Source: an uncultured Lachnospiraceae bacterium (GTDB taxonomy: Bacteria > Bacillota > Clostridia > Lachnospirales > Lachnospiraceae). From it: a stretch of DNA of 64,000 nt. Of this stretch, positions 17,827-26,433 are shown piece by piece. The stretch covers positions 62,001-126,000 of the forward strand of contig CAJTNT010000004.1 in NCBI GenBank assembly GCA_910577785.1. Reading direction: 5' to 3'. The notes below the pieces were generated by a model. It saw nothing but the letters and a program-made list of their open reading frames with translations, had not been told where the DNA came from and made no database searches. Position 1 is the stretch's first letter, and every line of letters begins with the position of its first letter. The translations under genes were made by a program, and so were the position numbers.

Positions 17827-17849
17827 TCTCTCTAAACGCCTCCTTCTCC

Positions 17850-17999
17850 ATACCTTGCAGGCACACAAATGCAACATTTGTATCAATCAATATGACCATA
17901 TTTTTCCTGCCTCGCTTCTGCCAGTTCTTTCTCATAATCCAGCTCCCCACCTACTGGAACCAGCATCTGTTCCTCTGGCATTTGTTCTACCAGTTAAAT
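17850..17999 (-). pseudogene. Remnant of an antitoxin / PIN-toxin pair
   Basis: On the minus strand the 3' end of a small antitoxin gene (ending ELDYEKELAEARQEKYGHID, stop at 17883-17885) overlaps the start of a PIN-domain toxin, MVILIDTNVAF, from the ATG at 17899. Only about the first 10 toxin residues fit the family (IDTNV holds the first catalytic Asp); the frame then runs into unrelated sequence at the lipoprotein start. The antitoxin lacks its N-terminal part. The arrangement equals the second relic at 54147. Confidence 0.7.
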
Positions 18000-18021
18000 C
18001 GCCTCCTGTTTCAATACTGTA

Positions 18022-18050
18022 ATTATATAATATATTTTATAAAATATCAA
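18022..18050 (-). promoter_or_regulatory. Promoter upstream of the toxin relic and lipoprotein gene
   Basis: Minus-strand TTGATA (18045-18050) and TATAAT (18022-18027) with a 17-nt spacer made only of A and T. Once the toxin-antitoxin promoter, it probably now drives the lipoprotein and channel genes. Confidence 0.7.
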
Positions 18051-18285
18051 TAAAAGGAGTACCTCTACAGCACTGACGCTTAAATTTATAGAGTTTCTTT
18101 ACCACCAGCTTACCAGCTATTATTTTAGAGCCCACTTTTTGATGTATTGATGCAAAAAATCCTCTGCCAGCATAAAAAAATTCTGATTTCTATATTGTAA
18201 CATCCGTTTACAGCTTTTACATCCTCCAGATTTGCATTTCCTTTCTTCAAAACGGTAAATTGCTGTTACATTACTACAGATATGA
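18051..18285. other. AT-rich intergenic stretch without recognisable gene
   Basis: Between the promoter at 18022 and the terminator at 18286 I see no open frame with coding character in either direction, and no repeat. Confidence 0.5.
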
Positions 18286-18326
18286 GAAAAACAGCCCTAT
18301 TTTGCAGTTTGTACAAAATAGGGCTG
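18286..18326 (-). terminator. Rho-independent terminator
   Basis: A 13-bp perfect stem CAGCCCTATTTTG/CAAAATAGGGCTG (18292-18304 with 18314-18326) is followed on the minus strand by TTTTTCTC. It ends the transcript of the membrane protein at 18444 and the protease fragment upstream of it. Confidence 0.85.
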
Positions 18327-18443
18327 CAGCTGGATATCTTAACAAAGGATGAGCCTATGAACTACTACTAAAACGGGGAAACCACAATAGAAACGCACTT
18401 CCTGCTTCCTCCGCTATGGATAAAAGATTACTAAACTTCTAAG

Positions 18444-18926
18444 TTACTCGCGCCAGTAATCCTCAAAGGTGTATCCCATTTCTGCCAGTTCCTCCAGTTC
18501 CTCCTGGCATCCAGAAAGGAAACTTCTGTCTCCTGTACCTTTCTCTATACGCATACACTGATATGCACCGGTGGCAGGCGGTAAACTGTCGTCTACACCA
18601 CTATCTGATGCAACTATGATGACATCGCCATTCTTAAGCTCTGAAAACATCATCTCATCTTCCGTACCCAACGTAATTAATCCCTCACCACTCTCTTCTA
18701 AAATAAAAGAAACTCCACCATCATCCCTCATATAATATCCCTTACGGGCATAGTACTTAGAATAATCCTGGAAGTTTGGGCTGCTATCTCCGTCAGCATT
18801 TTGTATGGAAAGCTGCTGCTTACTGGCATTCCCATCTCGAACTGCAATAACTAAAACAAGGATAACAAAGGCAATCGCCGTAATGCCAAACAGTATCCAT
18901 GGAACTGCTAATTTTTTCCTACCCAT
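18444..18926 (-). CDS. Single-pass membrane protein of unknown function
   Basis: 160 residues: a short basic N-terminus (MGRKKLAV), one membrane helix (about 8-29), and an acidic extracytoplasmic domain of about 125 residues with two cysteines (in YQCMRIE and SGCQEEL). I recognise no family. AGGAGG lies 6 nt before the ATG. It starts 28 bp after the stop of the protease fragment and would have been co-transcribed with it, so it may have worked with the secreted protease, for example as a membrane partner or inhibitor; this is inference. Confidence 0.75.
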   Translation of the reverse strand: MGRKKLAVPWILFGITAIAFVILVLVIAVRDGNASKQQLSIQNADGDSSPNFQDYSKYYARKGYYMRDDGGVSFILEESGEGLITLGTEDEMMFSELKNGDVIIVASDSGVDDSLPPATGAYQCMRIEKGTGDRSFLSGCQEELEELAEMGYTFEDYWRE

Positions 18927-18954
18927 AATTACCCTCCTAACTTTTTGTATTGCC

Positions 18955-19512
18955 CTAATAAGGTTCTACATTTAGAACATTTGCAATTTCTGATGCTTTG
19001 AAAAAAAATGCATATCCATCCGCCCCTGAACCGCCATGACCCTTTACAATTCCACATGGCCAATATTCATTATCCTGATATGTATATACAATTCCTCCGC
19101 TATCACCTCCTTGGCAAAATGCTGAATTAACTTTCGTAAGATTTATAAATTTAACCCCATTTAAAGTTTTTGTAAATCTTTGACTTGAAACACAGGACGA
19201 TGTTTTATACGTAGTTACCCCACATTTATAGACAACTGTATTTTGAGCAAGGCCTCTCTTGTATACATTTGTTTTAAGCTTATCCCCATTCCTGCCTCCG
19301 GATGCATCATAAAATGTCTTTGCCCCAATTTTAATTTCTTTGTTAACCCTCTTGATATACGAAGCATCTACCGAACCTGAATAAGTTGGATCACAAATAA
19401 TCCCCTTTGCTTCTGCTCCAGTTTTGCTGCTTGCATAAATGCGTTTATCTATACTATCTTTACATCCATGTCCGCATGTAACATAACCATATTGTGTCTT
19501 CCTAATCTCTTT
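18955..19512 (-). pseudogene. 5'-truncated S1 (chymotrypsin/streptogrisin-like) serine protease
   Basis: An open minus-strand frame of 185 codons has no ATG, GTG or TTG and is preceded by an in-frame TAG at 19513-19515. It nonetheless keeps a whole catalytic chymotrypsin fold: YGYVTCGHG supplies the His, DASY a plausible Asp, and FCQGGDSGGIVY the catalytic Ser in the classical GDSGG, with paired cysteines around it. The signal peptide, propeptide and first strand are missing. The break lies about 45 bp from the end of the restriction-modification gene, so arrival of that island probably cut the gene. A fragment with intact catalytic residues but no start is best called a pseudogene. Confidence 0.82.
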
Positions 19513-19557
19513 CTACTTTTCTCTCAGCATTAAGGAGTCCTATTATTTGTAATTCAA

Positions 19558-22500
19558 TTAAACCACATTCTTTATAATATGATGATTGATAAATATCTCT
19601 TTGATTTTTTCTCTATATTCATCAATAGTCATACGGCTACTGCTAAATTCGCTATCAATTGCTTGACATTCTTCAGCTACTTGATCTTGAATTGGTGTAG
19701 GTGGCATTGGAAGTTTAACTTCTTTAATACGATCTATAGATGCTCGATTTGTTCTTGAAAATCTATACTGCTGGCCAACTATATCCAGCACCACTGCTAA
19801 GTAATATGGATTGATTACTTTTGTTTTTACGCGCAATACGCCACAATGATCTGTTGGATAAAATTTATTGTTTTTGGGCATGTATCTTACCATCCAGTCA
19901 CCATCAATTCCCCATAGTACAGATGGCACATCAAAATCAGTAAGCAACAGTTTATCAATCATACCGAATGGTTCGCGTACATTAGCGCTAAAGACAGGAA
20001 TATCACCATTTTCATCCGTTTCAGTGCCAAGAACACGTTTTCCGATAGAAATAGAAAAGCTTTCTTTGTCGCTCAAACATATAAGCGGATACTGACTCTC
20101 AAATAGACTAAATGAAGTGATTGTTGTTTTTATAGCTTTGTTAAATAATGGTCTTGCAAAATTAAGCATATCGCATGTTTTAACGACACTTACATATTCC
20201 TTGAAATCTCCTCCTATGGATGGAATAACCCCCGCATAGGACTGTCGAACAAGGTGCGCTAAAGTATTTTCTGCCTTTCTATCTGTCTCGCAATACATCT
20301 TTCCACCAGGAGACAATATCTGAATGCCTTCCGTTCCTTTCCTGTTAGACCAATCATAGCCTAAAAATTCTTTCTGTTTTGTATTGTCAGAGGGTGCAAT
20401 AATGATAATCGTATTTTGTTTATAGGTCATAGCAAAATGGAAAATCTTCTCTTTTTCACATGCTTTCACAAATAAATGAAAACGTCGATTTAAATCCTTT
20501 TTTTGTTCTTTTTCATCTAATCGCTTAAACCTATTAGATTTCTTCAAATGTTTAATTTCAGCCAAGTCAACAAACAAATCTACATACATCTTAAAATATT
20601 CTATTTGAGAATATCCCTCAATATCAGTTGATTCAGACACAAAACCTTGATATTCCTCATCTGAAACACCAATTTGCGCAAGATAACCATTATATATTGC
20701 CTGGTCTTCCCAATCAGTCAATTCTTCGCCACACATAATAGCAGTTACGCTATCACCAACCAAGTCCATTCGCTTGGGTGGTTCGCTATATTTCTCCAGA
20801 AACATTATTACTGTATTATTGCCTGTGGCACCAAATGTTTTGCTTCCTAATTGGACAATTGATCTAATATAAAAATTTTTTAAAATATATTCCCTTGCTC
20901 CAACATAACTACTAGAGTCTTTGGAAAGTAATGTAACCGGCAAAATAACCGCAGCAATTCCGCCAGGTTTTAACAACTGTGCAATTCTTTCAACAAAAAG
21001 AACTTCTATTTCACTTCCGTTATTACTTATTTTGCTCAACAATTCCAAGGTATTGTTTTTCACTTGTAAATGAGATTTAAATGCTGCTACTGAATATGGA
21101 GGATTGGCAACTAATATATCGAATTTACTATCCTCAATCTGTTTTTCGGGCGAGTTTTCCAGTCCGTCTCCAAAAATAATATTTCCTTCACCAGCACCAT
21201 TCATAAACAATGAAATTTTAGAAACACGAGCAAGTCGGTAGTCTTTCTCAATACCATAAATCGAATTCCTAACCCATGAATTATCCTCGTTGGAATCAGT
21301 AATAGCGTTAATTGCTTCTACAGCCTCAGTAAGAAAATGACCCGCCCCACAAGCGTAATCAATTACTTTCGGATAAATAATCCCTTTTTCAGAATGCATA
21401 ATAGTTTCCAAAGGTAAGCAATCCCAGATAAAGCGTGTTATAGGCATAGGTGTAAAAAATTGGCCTTCATTTTGCTTAAATCCTTTATTAAGTAATTGTT
21501 CAAATAAATCTCCTAAGAATTGATGCTTTGATGGATAAACAATTCTGTATTTTTCAAAGAGTTGAACTACTTCCACAAGGATCTTACCATTTTGGTAGAA
21601 TAGTTCTTCATTGTGAACATCTTTAAATGAAAAATCGTTATTTGAGTAAAATTTCAAAATACGTATTTTTTCTTTCAAATCTTCAATAGCTTTTTCACGT
21701 TGATGTCCAGTATATGTAGTAAAAAGCCATTCGGGATAATTAGCAGGAACATAGAAAATTTGCTCACGCATAAATTTTTCCATGCCTTCTTGATGTAATC
21801 TCTGTAAACGATCTTGAAGGGTTTCATATGTGTCCGTCCCCTGTTTGTATTGGAATTCAACTACATCGTTTTCTCCCTTAGTGCTCTCATCGACTAATTT
21901 ACAGATAAATAAGGCAACCAGACGATTAAATGCATTTTCTTTGTCACTAACATTGTTATGACGAAGTATCTCTTCAAACCGATTAACAACTTTATCATCA
22001 GGTGTAAAATCACGTAAATCTTTTTTGTATAATGGGCGAATACCAATATCATATGCCTTTGAGTCTTCAGAAAATACAAGGTTCTCATAAATTTGAGTAA
22101 CATACGTTTCTTTCCAGACATTGAATTTTTCTAATGCAGTATGAGCTGCTGTATAAAGAAGTATATTCTTATCTTTTTTCGCCAATGCTACAAAATTAGG
22201 ATCATCAGAACAATTAATTGTAGGTGCTTTATATATAATCTCGCTATTTGTGAAATCTGAAGTATATAGCACAAGCCATCTTGTAGCTTGTTCCTGCTGC
22301 CAATATGAAAAAAGCTGTCCACCATCACATAAAGTTTCTTTATATGCTTTATCAAATTCACGACCAGCGGTTTTACATTCAATAATAAATAACATTGAAC
22401 CATCTGGTGTATTCACACAGATATCCGCTCGTCCACTTTTGGCATCGTGTCCTAAATGCCATTCTTTTTCCAACTCAATATGCTCAGGACGATATCCTTT

Positions 22501-22725
22501 TTTTAATAAACGATGTACACATTCAAAGACAACAAAATTTTCTGAATTATCAAAACTATCATTACGTTCTCTTCCCTTAATTATTTCAGGGTATATTAAT
22601 TTCCTTTGGGTAAAGTCAACACATAGGGCACAGGAATATTGAGGGAATTCTTTTTCATATATATTATTGTTTTGTACGAAGTTCATAGCTTGTAAAACAC
22701 TTTTAAAGTTTTTTACAGTAATCAT
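19558..22725 (-). CDS. Single-chain restriction-modification enzyme (type IIG-like)
   Basis: 1055 residues combining three activities. An N-terminal nuclease domain of the type I HsdR-N/PD-(D/E)XK kind shows GRADICV (D101) and IIECK (E116, K118). A central N6-adenine methyltransferase has the helical lead-in GQFFTPMPITRF, the SAM motif VIDYACGAGHFLTEA and the catalytic NPPY in ILVANPPYSV. The C-terminal part (last ~200 residues, with LPMPPTPIQDQV) resembles a type I specificity half-subunit. Such fused enzymes methylate their target and cut nearby DNA. No separate subunit genes flank it. The gene is visibly AT-richer than its neighbours and lies between a truncated protease and a broken transposase, signs of horizontal transfer. 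Confidence 0.9.
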   Translation of the reverse strand: MITVKNFKSVLQAMNFVQNNNIYEKEFPQYSCALCVDFTQRKLIYPEIIKGRERNDSFDNSENFVVFECVHRLLKKGYRPEHIELEKEWHLGHDAKSGRADICVNTPDGSMLFIIECKTAGREFDKAYKETLCDGGQLFSYWQQEQATRWLVLYTSDFTNSEIIYKAPTINCSDDPNFVALAKKDKNILLYTAAHTALEKFNVWKETYVTQIYENLVFSEDSKAYDIGIRPLYKKDLRDFTPDDKVVNRFEEILRHNNVSDKENAFNRLVALFICKLVDESTKGENDVVEFQYKQGTDTYETLQDRLQRLHQEGMEKFMREQIFYVPANYPEWLFTTYTGHQREKAIEDLKEKIRILKFYSNNDFSFKDVHNEELFYQNGKILVEVVQLFEKYRIVYPSKHQFLGDLFEQLLNKGFKQNEGQFFTPMPITRFIWDCLPLETIMHSEKGIIYPKVIDYACGAGHFLTEAVEAINAITDSNEDNSWVRNSIYGIEKDYRLARVSKISLFMNGAGEGNIIFGDGLENSPEKQIEDSKFDILVANPPYSVAAFKSHLQVKNNTLELLSKISNNGSEIEVLFVERIAQLLKPGGIAAVILPVTLLSKDSSSYVGAREYILKNFYIRSIVQLGSKTFGATGNNTVIMFLEKYSEPPKRMDLVGDSVTAIMCGEELTDWEDQAIYNGYLAQIGVSDEEYQGFVSESTDIEGYSQIEYFKMYVDLFVDLAEIKHLKKSNRFKRLDEKEQKKDLNRRFHLFVKACEKEKIFHFAMTYKQNTIIIIAPSDNTKQKEFLGYDWSNRKGTEGIQILSPGGKMYCETDRKAENTLAHLVRQSYAGVIPSIGGDFKEYVSVVKTCDMLNFARPLFNKAIKTTITSFSLFESQYPLICLSDKESFSISIGKRVLGTETDENGDIPVFSANVREPFGMIDKLLLTDFDVPSVLWGIDGDWMVRYMPKNNKFYPTDHCGVLRVKTKVINPYYLAVVLDIVGQQYRFSRTNRASIDRIKEVKLPMPPTPIQDQVAEECQAIDSEFSSSRMTIDEYREKIKEIFINHHIIKNVV

Positions 22726-22944
22726 TTATTCTTCCTCCTATTATGGGGGATATATTTTGATTAATTGATTTCCCCGCTAACCAAAATTATACCTCAATTC
22801 TTCACAAATTTCCATACACTGTAATGCCCTGTTTGTGTCAAGTGATCGTTGGCACTTTTTCACTTTCTTTTCTTTGATGTTTGGCTGCTTGTTTTGTTTC
22901 CTGACTATTTCGAGGATAAATTTTCCTTTCCGCCGGATTTCATC
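22726..22944 (-). promoter_or_regulatory. Upstream region of the restriction-modification gene
   Basis: Contains a TATAAT (complement of 22786-22791) about 60 nt before the start codon with no good -35 box, and a ribosome-binding site AGGAGGAAG near 22735. Beyond about 22850 the sequence is transposon-like debris continuous with the ISLre2 remnant. Confidence 0.45.
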
Positions 22945-23660
22945 TTATGAGCAAAATGCTGTTGCAAACGCTTTTCTGGATGCCGTCTTCATCGCATCTA
23001 ACAACGGCATATGGTGACGGATGATCTCTGCGTACACATTCCCCTTTCCGTCTTTCTTAGGTGCTTTTGCAGCACTCGGGCTTTGTATGACCTCCTGCAT
23101 CTGCATTGTATAAACCAGTCCATCCGTATATCGCTCTATTGTATCTATCAATTCTCCGTTTTCTTTCCGATACAATGTTTTTGCCATGTTATTCGCTCCA
23201 TTCACCGACCAGCGCATCCTTCTATGCTTCATCCGTAACATAATCGCTGTACAATTCTGATTTTCTTGTACCCCCATATTCTTATAGATAACCCCTGGCT
23301 TTGCTCCTGGTATCTTTATCCCCCCTCCTGATATGGCAGCAGGCCCTCCTTGTTTTTCGCCAGATATTCATACAACTTCTTTGCATTGCTGCTACGCTTA
23401 TCTGATTCATCATCACCACATACACTATCCCTATAGATCAGGATATATTCCAGCATCTCTTCTATCTTTTTCGCTTCAAACAGTTCCGTTACCGTTTTCT
23501 GCGCTTCTTTTTCTTTCAGCTTCCGTTTTATCTCCTGATAAATATGAAACCGATCAAGCTGGAGGACTGTTTCCTTTTCATATGGTTCTCTGATCCAGCT
23601 CCCTCCATCCCCGTTTAGTATTCTCTGTCCGATCTCATCAGCATTATATATTTTCTCCAT
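22945..23660 (-). pseudogene. Degenerate ISLre2-family transposase
   Basis: Two frames on the minus strand make up the C-terminal half of an ISLre2/UPF0236 transposase. The first (23316-23660) has LNGDGGSWIREP, LQLDRFHIY and the lead to LLPYQ. The second (22945-23277) has the family end MGVQENQNCTAIMLRMKHRRMRWS and GANNMAKTLYRK. They are split by a single-base loss in a G-tract (six Gs, complement of 23320-23325): one more G would restore continuous reading. About 200 N-terminal residues are absent; the fragment begins exactly at the stop codon of the neighbouring dehydrogenase gene. Not functional. Confidence 0.85.
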
Positions 23661-25009
23661 TAATGCTTCTCGTTTCCGGATTTCATCAGTTTACTCAGCC
23701 TCAGCAGTGTCAGGCGCCGGCGTACATAGGGACACAGGCGGAGGGTAAGGGATTGAAAAGCCGTTACCATATTGGCTTCTCCTATTGTTGTAGCACAGCC
23801 AGGCTCAGATACGCCGATTTCTCCCATTGCAGCGGCGCATTCAGCTTCTGTTAATCCGATTTCTTCCATTGCGGTGACGCATCCGGCCTCAGCCAGCTTC
23901 TTCCTTAGGTTGGCGGAACTTGGCAATTGCTGCAGTTCCCAAGCGATCCGAGGCAGCTTTGCTTCCAGTGACGCCAGGTCAATGTCGGCCATCAGATTCG
24001 GATCGTTTTCCTGCAAAACGTCTTCATACTTGCCTTTTGCACCAAAGGTCTGCTGCAGAAGATCTGTTTCATAAGCGCGGCGGTCTATGATCTGGCAGGT
24101 TCCGTCCTCAATGGCCTGGCGGATTTTCTCATAGTGTTCCGATACCAGCAGCAGGCCGATGGAGACTTTCTCTCCGTGGAGGGCATCGATGGGGGCGTTG
24201 ATGATGGACATTTCCCATAAGTGGGAGACATGGTGCTCCGCCCCAGAGGCCGGGCGGGAATTGCCAATCATCTGCATGGCCAGGCCAGACAGGATTAAGG
24301 CGTACATCAGCTTTTCCATGCACTCCGGATCGCCTTCGCGGATGCGGCTTAAGACTTGCTCTACTTCCTGCACGGCCTCCATTTCCAGATCATGGATAGC
24401 CTGGCAGAAGTATTCACCGAACAGCACATGGCACACACGCCAGTCCAGCAGAGCCGTGTATTTTCCCATCAAATCAGAAATGCCGGAAGCCGTAAGGCGA
24501 TAGGGGGCATGGCCAAAGATATCTGTATCTGCCAGCACGCATATCGGCGCTGCCGCTGGCAGGGTCTTCTTCATGCCGTGCCAGGTCATGGCGGCCACCG
24601 TGGAGACGAACCCATCCACACTGGCTGCCGTTGGCACGGATACGAAGGGGATTCTCCTCTGGTATGCTGTATATCTGGCCAGGTCATGGATGGTGCCTGC
24701 GCCTACCGCAATCAGAAGGTCTGCATCTTTGCTGATGGTATTGTCTGCTGCCACAGCAAAATGGTCGTCCGCATGGATTGCATCCCCTTGCAGCCTTGCC
24801 ACTTCATAAGCTTCAAAATATTGCGCCATATAAGGGGATGCTGCGGCCTCTGTATTCTGGTCGCAGAGAATTGCCGGGCGCTGGAAAGCGGCCGCCACAC
24901 GGCTCAGTTCCCTAACGGCGCCAGATGCTATGATAATCTCGTCTACGGTTATAGCATGTTCCTTCCCGCAGGAACACTTCCCTAAAAATCGGCTTAAATC
25001 TACTTTCAT
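23660..25009 (-). CDS. sn-Glycerol-1-phosphate dehydrogenase (EgsA/AraM type)
   Basis: Reduces dihydroxyacetone phosphate to sn-glycerol-1-phosphate, as for AraM of Bacillus. The iron-alcohol-dehydrogenase-like fold shows VGAGTIHDLARY, PTAASVDGFVS, the metal ligands in SGISDLMGK, and GAEHHVSHLWEM plus LHGEKVSIG. The start at 25009 follows AAAGGA; 449 residues is longer than the usual 390-430. The excess is a C-terminal insertion of three 14-residue repeats (EAGCVTAMEEIGLT, EAECAAAMGEIGVS, EPGCATTIGEANMV) before the final helix (PYVRRRLTLLRL). The stop codon overlaps the first ATG of the transposase remnant, so the natural 3' flank is gone. Confidence 0.88.
   Translation of the reverse strand: MKVDLSRFLGKCSCGKEHAITVDEIIIASGAVRELSRVAAAFQRPAILCDQNTEAAASPYMAQYFEAYEVARLQGDAIHADDHFAVAADNTISKDADLLIAVGAGTIHDLARYTAYQRRIPFVSVPTAASVDGFVSTVAAMTWHGMKKTLPAAAPICVLADTDIFGHAPYRLTASGISDLMGKYTALLDWRVCHVLFGEYFCQAIHDLEMEAVQEVEQVLSRIREGDPECMEKLMYALILSGLAMQMIGNSRPASGAEHHVSHLWEMSIINAPIDALHGEKVSIGLLLVSEHYEKIRQAIEDGTCQIIDRRAYETDLLQQTFGAKGKYEDVLQENDPNLMADIDLASLEAKLPRIAWELQQLPSSANLRKKLAEAGCVTAMEEIGLTEAECAAAMGEIGVSEPGCATTIGEANMVTAFQSLTLRLCPYVRRRLTLLRLSKLMKSGNEKH
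23765..23895 (-). repeat. 42-bp coding repeat in the dehydrogenase gene
   Basis: Three imperfect in-frame copies of a 42-bp unit around CCGATTTCTYCCATTGC (plus-strand reading); the third is the most diverged. Encodes the 14-residue repeat EIG(L/V)(T/S)E-type. Confidence 0.75.
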
Positions 25010-25165
25010 CTGCGTCCTTTCCTTTCTGTTCGCTTCTGGCATTGTTTCCTGCCTGCATTTTGAATAGAAGGGCGCAAACGTTTCTGCCGCTTGCGCCTTT
25101 CCTGGGTTCCTCTTTCGGTTTTTCGTAATCCTGTTCTGCCTCGCAAGTTCCTCTTTTCACCTTTC

Positions 25166-26288
25166 TTACGCTTGCTCTGCTTTCCCCAGGCTCTTCCATT
25201 TCAGGTAGGCGTTAATAAATAAGTCCAGCTTGCCGTCCATCACGCTGTCCACATTTCCGGTCTCCGCATTGGTGCGGTGGTCTTTGACCATCGTGTAGGG
25301 CTGCATGACATAGGAGCGGATCTGGTTGCCCCAGCCAATCTCCGTCACTTCACCGCGGATGTCGGCGGCTTTTTTCTCATTTTCCTCCTGCTTCAGAAGG
25401 TAGAGCTTGGCCTTAAGCATCTGCATGGCCTTGTCCTTGTTCATATGCTGGGAACGCTCATTCTGGCACTGCACCACGATTCCCGTGGGCAGGTGGGTAA
25501 TGCGGATGGCGGAGGAGGTCTTGTTGATATGCTGGCCGCCTGCGCCGCTGGAACGGTAGGTGTCAATCCGCAGGTCGTCGTCTTTGATTTCAATATCGAG
25601 ATCCTTCTCAATATCCGGCATCACGTCACAGGAGGCAAAGGAGGTCTGCCGCTTGCCTGCTGCATTAAAGGGGGAAATGCGCACCAGGCGGTGTACGCCT
25701 TTTTCTGACTTCAGATAGCCGTAGGCATTCTCCCCGCGCACCTCGAAGGTAATCGACTTGATGCCGGCTTCCTCGCCGTCCAGGGAGTCCAGCACTTCCA
25801 CGGCATAGCCTTTGTCCTCTGCCCAGCGTTTGTACATCCGGTAGAGCATGGCATTCCAGTCACAGGATTCCGTGCCGCCTGCGCCCGCGTGGAGGGAGAC
25901 AATTGCATTTTCCGTATCGTATTCCCCCGACAGAAGGGTCTTGATGCGGATACCCTCAAAGGCCGTCTCAAATTCCTGGAGGGATTCTTCGATCTCCTGA
26001 ACCAGGGAAGGGTCGTTTTCCTCATAGCCCATTTCCAGAAGGGTTTCGATATCTTCATACTGTCGCGAAAGCTGGGCGTAGACTTCCACATCATCCTTGA
26101 GGCTTTTCAGCTCTTTCATCTTCTGTTGGGAACGCTCGGTGTCGTCCCAGAAATCTGGGGCTTCCATTTCACGCTCTAATTCCTGGATTTTCTTTTCTTT
26201 ATTTGCCAGGTCAAAGTGAATCCCTCACTTCCACAAAAGGTTCTTTCCAGGCGTTCAAGGCGGTCTTGAACTGATCTAATTCAACCAT
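25166..26288 (-). CDS. prfB: Peptide chain release factor 2, with programmed +1 frameshift
   Basis: Releases finished chains at UGA and UAA. The body carries SPFNAAGKRQTSFAS (SPF is the RF2 codon-reading tripeptide) and the catalytic SSGAGGQHINK. Translation starts at 26288 with MVELDQFKTALNAWKE and meets CTT TGA C after 25 codons (TGA at 26211-26213); shifting +1 there continues as LDLANKEKKIQELE into the long frame, for 373 residues in all. GAGGG precedes the slip site by 5 nt as the internal Shine-Dalgarno. So RF2 controls its own level: when it is scarce, UGA stalls the ribosome and the shift occurs. Confidence 0.96.
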
Positions 26289-26387
26289 TGTGTCACCTCT
26301 TTCTGTTTTGGATTTTCAGGCAGCGGCGGATGCTCCGGCAAGAAACGTCTGCTGCCCCTGAATCAATATCATTTCTCTTTCTGCTCC

Positions 26388-26416
26388 ATTATAATCATTT
26401 TGTGTTGGTACGTCAA
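26388..26416 (-). promoter_or_regulatory. prfB promoter
   Basis: Minus-strand TTGACG (26411-26416), 17-nt spacer and TATAAT (26388-26393), about 100 nt before the prfB start. Confidence 0.8.
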
Positions 26417-26433
26417 CATCCAGTGCGGACTTC

